Part shown: in pieces, positions 6,875 through 13,705 of the stretch
How the letters are laid out: the number at the start of each line of letters is the position of its first letter
How positions within the stretch are numbered: the stretch's first letter is position 1
NCBI GenBank assembly: GCA_002391385.1
Contig: DGEY01000077.1
Location: forward strand, 1-13,717
Origin: Firmicutes bacterium UBA3914
Lineage (GTDB): Bacteria; Bacillota; Limnochordia; Darwinibacteriales; Darwinibacteriaceae
Length of the DNA: 13,717 nucleotides
Direction of reading: 5' to 3'
The notes under the pieces: generated by a model
Databases searched by the model: none
What the model was told of the DNA's origin: nothing
Seen by the model: only the letters and a program-made list of their open reading frames with translations
Program-made: the position numbers and the translations under genes

Positions 6875-8034
6875 CACCCTTCCCCTCCCCTGCTCAGCCC
6901 GGCCACGAGGCCCAGCATCCCAAATTGCGCGACCAGGGAAGTTGTGCCGTAACTGACAAAGGGCAGCGTCAAGCCGGTAAAGGGCAGAAAGCGCAGGATT
7001 CCTCCCGCCACCAAAAACACCTGCAGGTGGAGGAGCAAAGTCAAGCCCAAACCCGTCAGCTGCTCCCCGCCGGTCAGATCCTGGAGGATCCGCGCCGCCC
7101 AAAAGGCTAGCCCCAGGTAGCAGAGGAGCAGGGCGGCTGTGCCCAAAAAACCCAATTCTTCGCCGATGATGGCCAAGATGTAATCGGTATGTCCGTGGGG
7201 GATCACCTGGACCAGGCCTTCACCGAGCCCCTGCCCCACCAACCCCCCGGAGTTTAAGGCGAACAAACCCTGCAGCACCTGATAGCCCTTGCTGCCCAGG
7301 TAATCCCAGGGCCTGAGCCAGGCCAACACCCTGGTCTGCACATGGGGAAAGAGATAGGCCCCTGCAGCAAACCCGGCGCCCAGCGCCGCCAGAAAGCCCG
7401 CCAGCTTGTACCAGGAAAAGGCCTGCCGCAGGGAAAGCCAGATGAACACCAGAAAGACCAATGCAGCAGGGCCCAGATCCCGCTGCCAGGCCAAAAGCAG
7501 GCAGAAGCTCGCCAGGAAAAAGGCCAGTTCCCAGAGGGAAGTGCCGGGAGCAAGGTGTTTGCCCAAGTACAGGATGAAAAAGATCTTGGCCAGCTCCACC
7601 GGCTGAAAGCGCACTCCAGCCACAGTCAGCCAAGCCCGGGCACCGCCCGCGGTCTCCCCCCAGATGAGGGTGATGGCCAGCAGGCTCAAGGCTGCCCAGG
7701 CCCAGAGGCGCCTTAGGGGCAGCTGACAAACTGGCACCAGCAGGCCCAGAAGGTAAAAACCGCTTCCCAAGAGTACGCCCTGGAAATGCCCTTGGGCCAG
7801 GTGCGGATCCAGCCGGGTGAGGAAGATCCAGCCGAGAAAGACCAATGCCGCAGTGAAGGGTAACGCTCCAGGGTGGGCGCCGAGCTTCCTGGTGATAAGC
7901 CAGAGGAGCGCGAACAAAGCCCACAGGGCCGCAGGCTGCCACCAGAGCACCTGGCCCTGGAAAAGCACCAGCCAGAGGACCACAGCCGCCAGCCAGCCGC
8001 TAAACCCAAACCACGTGCGGTAGAGGAGTGCCAC
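6874..8034 (-). CDS. SEDS-family peptidoglycan glycosyltransferase (FtsW/RodA-like)
   Basis: This polytopic membrane enzyme polymerises lipid II into glycan strands. The 386-aa protein has about ten hydrophobic segments. SEDS signatures are GARAWLTVAGVRFQPVELAK (131-150), RDLGPA (185-190), HGHTDYILAIIGEELGFLG (280-298) with the presumed catalytic aspartate D284, and PFTGLTLPFVSYGTTS (351-366). The start is GTG at 8032-8034. Upstream are GGGGGGA at about 8 nt and AAGGAGG overlapping the PP2C stop at 14 nt, so the ribosome site is less clear than for its neighbours. The stop overlaps the PBP start by one base, which suggests the SEDS-PBP pair is made in fixed ratio. It could be called RodA or FtsW; the pairing with a PbpA-like PBP beside FHA, PP2C and PknB genes resembles the actinobacterial rodA-pbpA locus. 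Confidence 0.92.
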   Translation of the reverse strand: MALLYRTWFGFSGWLAAVVLWLVLFQGQVLWWQPAALWALFALLWLITRKLGAHPGALPFTAALVFLGWIFLTRLDPHLAQGHFQGVLLGSGFYLLGLLVPVCQLPLRRLWAWAALSLLAITLIWGETAGGARAWLTVAGVRFQPVELAKIFFILYLGKHLAPGTSLWELAFFLASFCLLLAWQRDLGPAALVFLVFIWLSLRQAFSWYKLAGFLAALGAGFAAGAYLFPHVQTRVLAWLRPWDYLGSKGYQVLQGLFALNSGGLVGQGLGEGLVQVIPHGHTDYILAIIGEELGFLGTAALLLCYLGLAFWAARILQDLTGGEQLTGLGLTLLLHLQVFLVAGGILRFLPFTGLTLPFVSYGTTSLVAQFGMLGLVAGLSRGGEG

Positions 8035-8053
8035 GGATTTTCCCCCCGCCTCC

Positions 8054-8764
8054 TTAGACCTGGGCCACGATCACGGTGATGTTGTCGGGGCCCCCCAGTT
8101 CGTTAGCTAAATCCACCAGTTCCTGGGCTAGGTTTCTGCCCTGGAAGTTCTGCTGCAGCTTCTCCTGGAGCAGCGCATCATCCACCACATCGGTTAAGCC
8201 ATCTGTGCAGAGCATGACCAGTGAACCCGGCTCAAGCTGCCTGGTGATCAGTTCCGGTTCGATTGCTTCCGACCCCAGAACCTGCGTGAGGATGTGCCGC
8301 TTGGGGTGGATGCGGGCTTCCCCGGGGGTAATGGTCCCCGCCCGCAGGAGCTCACCCACCACCGAATGGTCGCTGGTGAGCTGCTCCAGCACGCCGTTGG
8401 CATAAAGGTAGCAGCGGCTGTCCCCCACATGGCCCACCACCAGCTCCCGCAGTCCGTCCGGGCCGGGACCGGAGATCCAGGCCAGGGTGATGGTGCTGCC
8501 CATGCCCCGGTACTTCCTGTTGCGCCCCGCCTCCTCCAGGATGCGGGCCTGGGCTCGCTCAATGGCCGCCAGGACTTCCTCTTGGGGCCGGCCGGCACCA
8601 AAGGGGAATGACTTGATGGCTTCCACCGCCAAGGCCGAGGCCACCTCGCCGGCAACATGCCCCCCCATGCCGTCGCAGACAACGAGGCAGTGCTCCCCTA
8701 CCCAGAGGGCATCCTCGTTATTCTCCCGCAGTCGCCCCACATCTGTTGCCGTTTTCACATCCAT
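8054..8764 (-). CDS. prpC: PP2C-family Ser/Thr protein phosphatase (PrpC/Stp/PstP type)
   Basis: This metal-dependent phosphatase would reverse PrkC phosphorylation. The 236-aa protein has all bacterial PP2C motifs: TDVGRLRENNED (7-18), CDGMGGH (30-36, metal ligand D31), GHVGDSR (111-117), SDHS (131-134), CTDGLTD (186-192, metal ligand D188) and GGPDNIT (224-230, D227). It has no membrane segment, unlike actinobacterial PstP, and matches the soluble PrpC/Stp form in length. The start is ATG at 8762-8764 with GGAG 8 nt upstream. That GGAG overlaps the stop codon of the small gene upstream, so translation may be coupled. The frame stays open for 42 codons further upstream, but that stretch is not PP2C-like and runs through the small gene. 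Kinase and phosphatase genes in one operon is the rule in Firmicutes. Confidence 0.95.
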   Translation of the reverse strand: MDVKTATDVGRLRENNEDALWVGEHCLVVCDGMGGHVAGEVASALAVEAIKSFPFGAGRPQEEVLAAIERAQARILEEAGRNRKYRGMGSTITLAWISGPGPDGLRELVVGHVGDSRCYLYANGVLEQLTSDHSVVGELLRAGTITPGEARIHPKRHILTQVLGSEAIEPELITRQLEPGSLVMLCTDGLTDVVDDALLQEKLQQNFQGRNLAQELVDLANELGGPDNITVIVAQV

Positions 8765-8775
8765 GCCCAACACTC

Positions 8776-8874
8776 CTATTTTAACTCTTCCAGCATTGCC
8801 TTGAGCAAGTTCCAGACCATCCTGAACAGCCAAACCGCCAAGACCGCCCTGACCACCCAGTGGACTACGGCCAT
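8776..8874 (-). CDS. Small membrane protein, 32 aa, unknown function
   Basis: This short open frame fills the gap between the FHA gene and the PP2C gene. ATG at 8872-8874 is preceded by GAGGAG (8883-8888) at the ideal 8-nt distance, two bases after the FHA stop. The stop TAG (8776-8778) is part of the Shine-Dalgarno of the PP2C gene, 11 bases before its ATG. The protein begins MAVVHWVVRAVLAVWLFRMV and ends in a charged EELK, so residues 3-24 would form a single membrane helix or a strongly amphipathic one. I recognise no family. Supporting it are the ribosome site, tight packing and the hydrophobic composition. Against it are its size and lack of any homology I can check. It is not SpoVM, which begins MKFYTIKLP. 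A role in membrane tethering of the FHA or PP2C protein is only a guess. Confidence 0.55.
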   Translation of the reverse strand: MAVVHWVVRAVLAVWLFRMVWNLLKAMLEELK

Positions 8875-8876
8875 GC

Positions 8877-9299
8877 TCATCGCTCCTCAAAGGTTAAAAC
8901 AGTCTGCCCCAAGCGAATGGTGTCGCCGTGGTGCAAAAGCGCCCGCTTGATGCGCCTGCCGTTGAGGAAAGTGCCGTTTCTGCTGGCATTGTCCTGCACC
9001 AGCCAGCTGGCCCCCATCGGCTGAAAGCTGGCATGCACCCTGCTCACCTTGGGATCGCTCAAGCGCAGGTGGCAGCTGGCCCCCCGGCCCACCAAAAACC
9101 CCGGCTGAAGCGGGATAACCTGGGAGTCCAGGCGCAGGCAGGCCCGGGAGGTGTCCCCTTTTTTGCGCACCGCCAGCACCTCATAGCGCTTGGTGGGCGC
9201 CAGATCCACAGGCGTTTCCTGCTTATCTTCGGCCTGCCCAGGTGATTTTCCTGTTAATACTTGGATAATTCTTGCCAGCCACAGGCGAATCCCGGCCAT
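8877..9299 (-). CDS. FHA-domain protein (FhaB/FipA-like)
   Basis: FHA domains bind phosphothreonine peptides, so this protein probably reads sites made by the PrkC kinase encoded in the same cluster. The 140-aa protein has an N-terminal amphipathic or hydrophobic stretch (about 3-16), a polar linker (17-40) and an FHA domain (about 50-138). The domain has VGRGASCHLRL (70-80), SRVHASF (86-92), ASRNGTFLNG (105-114) and a GDTIRLG turn (125-131). R72, S86, H89 and N108 occupy the usual phosphopeptide-contact and structural positions. The start is ATG at 9297-9299, overlapping the rlmN stop by one base (TAATG), with GGAGG 10 nt upstream. The size and position before PP2C, SEDS, PBP and PknB genes are like FhaB in Actinobacteria. 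Membrane contact through the N-terminus is inferred. Confidence 0.92.
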   Translation of the reverse strand: MAGIRLWLARIIQVLTGKSPGQAEDKQETPVDLAPTKRYEVLAVRKKGDTSRACLRLDSQVIPLQPGFLVGRGASCHLRLSDPKVSRVHASFQPMGASWLVQDNASRNGTFLNGRRIKRALLHHGDTIRLGQTVLTFEER

Positions 9300-10345
9300 T
9301 ACCCCTGCCCCTCCAGGGTGCGCTGGCGCAGCTGGCCGCAGGCCGCTTCAATATCGCTGCCCCGTTCTTTGCGGAGGGAAACGGGGATCCCGGCGCGCTC
9401 CAGCATCTGCGCGAAGGCGGCGATGCGGGCACTGGAGGGACGGGCCGCGCCGCTTCCGGGATTGACTGGAATCAGATTCACATGGCAGAGGCGGCCCTGC
9501 AGGAGATCGCTAAGTTTCTGGGCCGCCTGCGGGGAATCATTTATCCCGCTGATCAGGGCATACTCATAGGAGATGCGGCGGTTGGTGCGGGCAGTGTAGT
9601 AATCACAGGCCGCCAAAAGCTCCTCCAGGGGATAGACCTTGTTGATGGGCATGATCTCCCCCCGGCGCCGGTCATCCGCGGCATGGAGGGAAACGGCCAG
9701 ATTGACCTGGAGCTCTTCTTCCGCCAGGGCCCGGATCTGGGGAACCAGGCCGCAGGTGGAGATGGTGAGCCGCCTAGCGCCAAGGTTTAGGCCCTCCGGG
9801 TGGTTGAGCAGCCGGGCGCTGCGTAAAACCGCCTGGTAGTTGGCTAAAGGCTCCCCCATACCCATGTACACGACGTTGGTGACCGTTTTCCCCTGGGCCT
9901 TCAGCCGGTTTTGCACAAAAAGCACCTGGGCGGCGATCTCGCCGGCGGTGAGATCCCGCCTGAAGCCCGCCTGCCCCGTGGCGCAGAAGGAGCAGTTCAT
10001 CGCGCAGCCCACCTGGGTGGAAAGGCACACGGTCTGGCGCCTTTTCTCCGGCAGGAGGACCGTTTCAATGGTGGAGCCATCTTCCAGGGCAAAGAGGTAC
10101 TTCTCTGTGCCATCGGCGGAAAGGCGGCTGGTGACCAGCTCCAGGGGCCAGGGGCTCTGGAAGCGCTTTTCCAGCTCCTCAATTAGCGCCCGGGGGAGGC
10201 TGGTCATCTCCTGAAAGCTGGCCGCGGCCTGCCGGTGCAGCCAGCTGAAGATCTGGCGGGCCCGGTAGGGCGGCACCTCCGCTTCCAGCCGGCCGGCGAT
10301 TTCCTCCGGGAACAGCCCGGCAAGATGCTCTTGGGCAGTATGCAC
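9299..10345 (-). CDS. rlmN: Dual-specificity 23S rRNA/tRNA adenine-C2 methyltransferase RlmN
   Basis: This radical-SAM enzyme methylates A2503 of 23S rRNA and A37 of some tRNAs. From the GTG start at 10343-10345 the protein is 348 aa, normal for RlmN. It has the 4Fe-4S motif CAMNCSFC (C114, C118, C121), GMGEPL (162-167), a second conserved segment STCGLVP (196-202), and the C-terminal EAAC (333-336). C336 corresponds to the methyl-carrying cysteine. The GTG is chosen because GGAGG (10354-10358) stands 8 nt before it. An ATG at 10376-10378 and a TTG at 10382-10384 in the same frame have no Shine-Dalgarno. They also overlap the start of the divergent gene. The gene appears to open the long cluster that runs to rpe; no clear promoter is visible upstream, and any promoter must lie within the divergent gene. 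Confidence 0.95.
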   Translation of the reverse strand: MHTAQEHLAGLFPEEIAGRLEAEVPPYRARQIFSWLHRQAAASFQEMTSLPRALIEELEKRFQSPWPLELVTSRLSADGTEKYLFALEDGSTIETVLLPEKRRQTVCLSTQVGCAMNCSFCATGQAGFRRDLTAGEIAAQVLFVQNRLKAQGKTVTNVVYMGMGEPLANYQAVLRSARLLNHPEGLNLGARRLTISTCGLVPQIRALAEEELQVNLAVSLHAADDRRRGEIMPINKVYPLEELLAACDYYTARTNRRISYEYALISGINDSPQAAQKLSDLLQGRLCHVNLIPVNPGSGAARPSSARIAAFAQMLERAGIPVSLRKERGSDIEAACGQLRQRTLEGQG

Positions 10346-10353
10346 AGTAATAA

Positions 10354-10358
10354 CCTCC
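10354..10358 (-). promoter_or_regulatory. Shine-Dalgarno site that fixes the rlmN start
   Basis: GGAGG on the minus strand lies 8 nt before the GTG at 10343-10345. It argues for this start over the in-frame ATG and TTG 33-39 bases further upstream, which lack a site and would collide with the divergent ATG at 10377. Confidence 0.7.
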
Positions 10359-10376
10359 ACTTCAGGGGGTGAGATC

Positions 10377-10673
10377 ATGGCCAAGCGGCCTACGGTTCAT
10401 TTTCTAACCGCGTATGTGGAATACCTCTGGGATCAGGGTATCCGATCCGAGGAATACTATTTAGGGGATGCCTCCCGCTTTCTGCGCTTTCTTTTGGCCA
10501 GTACCACGCCGGAACAGATCGAAAGCTACATCTCTGCCCACAGCTCGCCGGCTTACCGCGCCCGGCTGGAAAAGACCCTGCGCAAATTCTTCGCCTTTGC
10601 CCAGGAAAAGCTGGCCATCCCCGCGGGGGAAATCCTGCACAGACAAAAAAAACCAGATCGAAACCTGGTTTGA
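10377..10673 (+). CDS. Stand-alone core-binding (SAM-like) domain protein, tyrosine-recombinase type
   Basis: The 98-aa product resembles only the N-terminal core-binding domain of XerC/XerD-like recombinases. It has FLTAYVEYLWDQG (9-21), then GDASRFLRFLL (30-40), PEQIESYIS (45-53) and ARLEKTLRKFFAFAQEKL (62-79), the usual four-helix pattern with a helix-ending FFxFA. There is no catalytic domain: the R-H-R-Y residues are absent and the frame ends at 10671-10673, nine bases from the tRNA-Pro 3' end. ATG at 10377 follows AGGGGG at 7 nt. Codon use looks like that of its neighbours. It is one of only two protein genes on the + strand here and is divergent from rlmN; no clear promoter is visible. 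It may be an intact small DNA-binding protein or the relic of an integrase from an element once inserted at the tRNA. I cannot decide between these. Confidence 0.72.
   Translation: MAKRPTVHFLTAYVEYLWDQGIRSEEYYLGDASRFLRFLLASTTPEQIESYISAHSSPAYRARLEKTLRKFFAFAQEKLAIPAGEILHRQKKPDRNLV
10645..10671 (-). terminator. Rho-independent terminator of the tRNA-Pro gene
   Basis: On the minus strand AAACCAG (plus 10665-10671) pairs with CTGGTTT (plus 10650-10656) around an 8-nt loop and runs into a tract of eight T (plus 10645-10652). It overlaps the last codons of the convergent 98-aa gene. Confidence 0.88.
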
Positions 10674-10681
10674 AAGCAAGA

Positions 10682-10758
<77 letters not shown>

Positions 10759-10765
10759 CAACTTA

Positions 10766-10795
10766 AGTATAAACCCTGCTTGGGGATTTTGTCAA
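10766..10795 (-). promoter_or_regulatory. SigA-type promoter of tRNA-Pro
   Basis: On the minus strand TTGACA (plus 10790-10795), an 18-bp spacer and TATACT (plus 10766-10771) place the start a few bases before the tRNA 5' end at 10758. Confidence 0.82.
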
Positions 10796-10854
10796 CGCAT
10801 TTGGGGCCAAAAAGGACCCCCCCGCAAGGAAGATGCTTCTCAGCCAAGCTGAAC

Positions 10855-11604
10855 TTAGAGGCTCAAGCTCCCTTCCACGATTCTGGCGATGATCAGCGAG
10901 TTGGTGGGCATGCGGTCATCGCAGTAGGGCTCGCAGAGCTCTTTGATGAACTCCGCATTCCCATTCTTCCAGGCAGCCGCCAGGGCATTGCGGATTCCCG
11001 CCTCTACCCCGCTCATGGTGGTGTTGTACTTCTCCGCCAGGGCTGGGTACATCTCTTTGGTGAGGCCGCCCGCGTAGTAGCCTTCCTCCAGGTACATGAG
11101 GACCGCATCCCTGAGGTAGGCAAACCCCTTGAAATGGGGCGGCACGCCCATCTTGTGCAGGATCTGGACCACCTTTTGGTCCAGGGAAAGGGGCCCATCC
11201 TCGGCCGCGGCCTCCTGGCCCACGATCATCTTCCCTGGAGCGCTGGAAAACTGCCGCAGCCGCTCCAGGAGGATCTCCAAACGGAAGGGCTTCACCAAAA
11301 AGTAATCGGCGCCCAGGGCGAGCAGCCTGCTCAGCAGGTGGTCGCTGCCAAAAGCCGTGATCACAAACACCTTTGGTTTTTTCCTCAGAGACATGGCCTT
11401 CAGGGCTTCCAAAACCCCAATTCCATCCAGGTACGGCATGGTGATGTCCAAAAGAACCAAATCCGGCTCTAATCTTTGAATCTCCCTAAGGGCTTGCTCC
11501 CCGTCATGGGCCGCGCCTACCACCTCTAGGTCATCGTGTAGGGCGAAGAACTGCTGCAGGACCTGACAGAGCTCCACGTTGTTGTCTGCAATCAGAATCC
11601 GCAT
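10855..11604 (-). CDS. spo0A: Spo0A, master response regulator of sporulation
   Basis: This transcription factor is activated by phosphorylation and commits the cell to sporulation. The 249-aa protein has an N-terminal receiver domain (about 1-120) with phosphoacceptor D53 in LLDITMP, T83 and K105 (in VKPF). A short linker (120-140) leads to the Spo0A-specific C-terminal DNA-binding domain (about 141-249). That domain has HFKGFAYLRDAVLM (157-170), the recognition-helix region NTTMSGVEAGIRNAL (194-208), AWKNGN (211-216) and PTNSLIIA (233-240). The C-terminal domain is diagnostic and separates it from other response regulators. The start is ATG at 11602-11604 with GGAGG 6 nt upstream; an in-frame extension to 11649 is not receiver-like. 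The usual partner spoIVB is not adjacent. Instead rsmB precedes it by 80 bases, and a tRNA follows. Confidence 0.96.
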   Translation of the reverse strand: MRILIADNNVELCQVLQQFFALHDDLEVVGAAHDGEQALREIQRLEPDLVLLDITMPYLDGIGVLEALKAMSLRKKPKVFVITAFGSDHLLSRLLALGADYFLVKPFRLEILLERLRQFSSAPGKMIVGQEAAAEDGPLSLDQKVVQILHKMGVPPHFKGFAYLRDAVLMYLEEGYYAGGLTKEMYPALAEKYNTTMSGVEAGIRNALAAAWKNGNAEFIKELCEPYCDDRMPTNSLIIARIVEGSLSL

Positions 11605-11641
11605 ACAGAACCTCCAAGAGAGTATTCCCCCAGGAGTCCTG

Positions 11642-11648
11642 TTTGACA
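11642..11648 (-). promoter_or_regulatory. Possible Spo0A-binding site (0A box) upstream of spo0A
   Basis: TGTCAAA on the minus strand matches the 0A box core TGTCRAA and stands 38 bases before the spo0A start, in the 80-base gap after rsmB. Spo0A is autoregulated in Bacillus. A 7-base match can arise by chance, and I see no clear SigA or SigH promoter beside it. Confidence 0.28.
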
Positions 11649-11684
11649 TGAATTCCCAAAGTCCTGCTGCTTTTCAAGTTGTGC

Positions 11685-13025
11685 CTAAAATTTAACTTTT
11701 CGAAATAGCGCCAAAAAGAACCCGTCACCGCCATGCCGGTGGGGCAGAAGCGTCTTCAGCCAGGGCTCCGGGCCGCAGCCGGGAAATCCCTCTGGAAAGG
11801 GCTCGCCCCGAAACTCCGGGTGCTCGGCCAAAAACCAGTGGGCCACCTCTTCATTTTCCCAAGACGTCAAGGTGCAGGTGGTGTACAAAAGCAGGCCCTG
11901 CCCATCCACGTAGCCGGCGGCTTGGTGCAGGATGCCTTTCTGGATTTCCACCAGATCTTTGATTTCCTCGGCCCTTTTCCGCCAGCGGATATCCGGGCGG
12001 TGCCCCATGGTGCCCAGCCCGGAACAGGGGGCATCCACCAAAACCCGGGGAGCTGGGGGCAGCTGCAGATCCTGGGTGGCATCGCCCACCGCGGTGGCGA
12101 TGCTGGAGATGCCTAAGCGCCTGGCGTTTTCTTCCACCAAGGCCAGGCGCCGGGGGCTCACATCGAAGGCGAGGATCCGCCCCTGATCCTGCATGAGCTG
12201 GGCCAGGTGCGTGGTTTTGCCCCCGGGGGCGCTGCACAGATCGTAGACGGTCTGGCCTGGCTCCACCTGCAGGGCATGGGCGGCCAGGGCGCTGCTCTCA
12301 TCTTGAATGTAGAACATCCCCTGGTCCAGCCAGGGATCCGCCACAGCTAAGTGGGCGGGCTCCACTGTGAAAATCTCCGGCAGATAACGTCCGGGCTCGA
12401 CACTGGCTCCCCTATCTTCCAGATGGGCCCGCACCTCAGCGGGGCTCGCTTTTAGGGTATTCACCCGGATCTGCAGCTGAGGCGGCTCGTTGAGGGCCCG
12501 GCAGAGGGCCGCAGTCTCCTCCACTCCCCACCTATCCAGCCAGTGCTCCACGATCCAGTCGGGATAGGAGTACTTGAGCCCCAGATGTTCCGCAGGGTGT
12601 TCTTCCAGGGAGGGATAGACAAGGGAATCCCTCCCCCGCAGCACCTGCCGGAGCACGCCGTTGGCGAACTTGGCGGTGCCTTCATGGCCGAAGGCGCGCG
12701 CTAGCTTCACCGCTTCGTTCACCGCCGCGGAAGGAGGGATCCTATCCAGGTATAAGAGCTGGTAAACGCCGATGCGCAGCACATTGAGCAGGGCCGGGTG
12801 AATCTTAGCCAGGGGCCTTTTGCTGAACTGGGCCAGCACATAATCGAGGCTGCGCTTCATGCGCACCGTACCCATGACCAGTTCGGTGAAAAGGCCCTGA
12901 TCCAGCCGGCTCAGGGAGCTTTTCTGCAGCTGTGCGTCTAAAAGATCCTTCAGGAACTCCCCGGAGGACTCCAGCTTGTTTAAGGTGTCAACCGCCAGGT
13001 AGCGGGGATCGGTGCTGCGCCCCAT
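11685..13025 (-). CDS. rsmB: 16S rRNA (cytosine-967-C5) methyltransferase RsmB
   Basis: This enzyme methylates C967 of 16S rRNA during 30S assembly. The 446-aa protein has an N-terminal NusB-like helical domain (about 1-135, with RMKRSLDYVL and PPSAAVNEAVKLAR). A linker and a Rossmann-fold methyltransferase domain follow, with the SAM loop DLCSAPGGKTTHLA (262-275), acidic D288 in AFDVSPRR, motif IV DAPCSGLGTMGHRPDIRW (331-348, C334) and motif VI YTTCTL (381-386) with catalytic C384. The end HGGDGFFLALFRK is typical. The start is ATG at 13023-13025, overlapping the stop of the upstream peptidase gene by one base. In Bacillus rsmB is followed directly by rlmN; here spo0A, a tRNA and the 98-aa gene lie between them. 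Confidence 0.96.
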   Translation of the reverse strand: MGRSTDPRYLAVDTLNKLESSGEFLKDLLDAQLQKSSLSRLDQGLFTELVMGTVRMKRSLDYVLAQFSKRPLAKIHPALLNVLRIGVYQLLYLDRIPPSAAVNEAVKLARAFGHEGTAKFANGVLRQVLRGRDSLVYPSLEEHPAEHLGLKYSYPDWIVEHWLDRWGVEETAALCRALNEPPQLQIRVNTLKASPAEVRAHLEDRGASVEPGRYLPEIFTVEPAHLAVADPWLDQGMFYIQDESSALAAHALQVEPGQTVYDLCSAPGGKTTHLAQLMQDQGRILAFDVSPRRLALVEENARRLGISSIATAVGDATQDLQLPPAPRVLVDAPCSGLGTMGHRPDIRWRKRAEEIKDLVEIQKGILHQAAGYVDGQGLLLYTTCTLTSWENEEVAHWFLAEHPEFRGEPFPEGFPGCGPEPWLKTLLPHRHGGDGFFLALFRKVKF

Positions 13026-13705
13026 TACCTTCTCCGCTGGCCCCGCAGGAACAGCAATCTGATCAGCTGGGAGGCGGCCACCGCCACCGCGGCCACGTAG
13101 GTGAGGGCAGCGGCACTGAGCACCGCCTTGGCCTTGGGCACTTCCGCCTGGGTTAAGTAGCCTCCGGACTGGAGGGCCGCCAGCGCCCTGCGGGAAGCGT
13201 TAAACTCCACGGGCAGGGTGATCAGCTGGAAGGCCAGGGCCGCGATGAAAAACCAGATCCCCACCAGCATCAGAACATCCATGCTGAACAGAAAGCCCAA
13301 CATGAACAGGGGAAAGGCCATCTGGGAGCCCACCGCCGCCACCGGAAACAGGCTGGTCCTCAGCCCCAGGGGCACATAGCCCCGAGCATGCTGCACCGCA
13401 TGGCCCACTTCGTGCGCGGCCACACCCACCGCAGCCACACTGGTGCCGTCGTAGACCTGGGGCGAAAGGCGCACCGTTTCCGAACGGGGATCGTAGTGAT
13501 CCGTGAGCTCTCCCCCCACCCTTTCCACACTCACATTGTGCAGCCCGTTGGCATTGAGGATCTGCCTGGCCACTTGGGCTCCCGTGAGCCCCACGTAGGA
13601 ACGTTCCTGCAGGTAGCGGGCGAAGGTACTTTTGACCTTCACCTGGGCATACAAGGCAAGTAACAAGGCCGGAAGGACCAAGATAAAAGTGGGATCATAA
13701 AACAT
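13025..13705 (-). CDS. yugP: YugP-type membrane zinc metallopeptidase
   Basis: This 226-aa membrane protein has the zinc-peptidase motif HEVGHAVQH (98-106; ligands H98 and H102, catalytic E99). The third ligand may be E168 in LPVEFNASRRA, the usual sequence of this family. Hydrophobic helices lie at about 5-22, 116-140, 143-165 and 194-220. Between them, TGAQVARQIL, HYDPRSETVRLSP and YDGTSVAAVGVAAHE are the conserved N-terminal segments. Its substrate is unknown. The start is ATG at 13703-13705 with GGAGG 7 nt upstream; another ATG two codons earlier is too close to that site. In many Clostridia this gene lies between fmt and rsmB, and it overlaps rsmB here by one base. The window ends 12 bases upstream, so what precedes it is not visible. 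Confidence 0.93.
   Translation of the reverse strand: MFYDPTFILVLPALLLALYAQVKVKSTFARYLQERSYVGLTGAQVARQILNANGLHNVSVERVGGELTDHYDPRSETVRLSPQVYDGTSVAAVGVAAHEVGHAVQHARGYVPLGLRTSLFPVAAVGSQMAFPLFMLGFLFSMDVLMLVGIWFFIAALAFQLITLPVEFNASRRALAALQSGGYLTQAEVPKAKAVLSAAALTYVAAVAVAASQLIRLLFLRGQRRR

Noticed and set aside
6874..7102. N-terminal extension of the PBP by 76 codons
   Set aside because: The stretch is out-of-frame reading of the SEDS gene, and the membrane anchor and ribosome site both fit the ATG at 6872-6874.
8764..8890. N-terminal extension of the PP2C protein by 42 codons
   Set aside because: PP2C proteins start just before the TDVG motif, as the ATG at 8762-8764 does. The extension is Gly-rich and overlaps the better-supported small gene.
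10803..10820. Hairpin GGGGCC/GGACCCC downstream of spo0A as a terminator
   Set aside because: The stem has a bulge and a loop of five As, and no T tract follows on either strand. spo0A transcription may end elsewhere or run into the tRNA.
11604..11649. N-terminal extension of Spo0A by 15 codons
   Set aside because: MRILIADNN at 11604 is the canonical receiver-domain start and has GGAGG 6 nt upstream.
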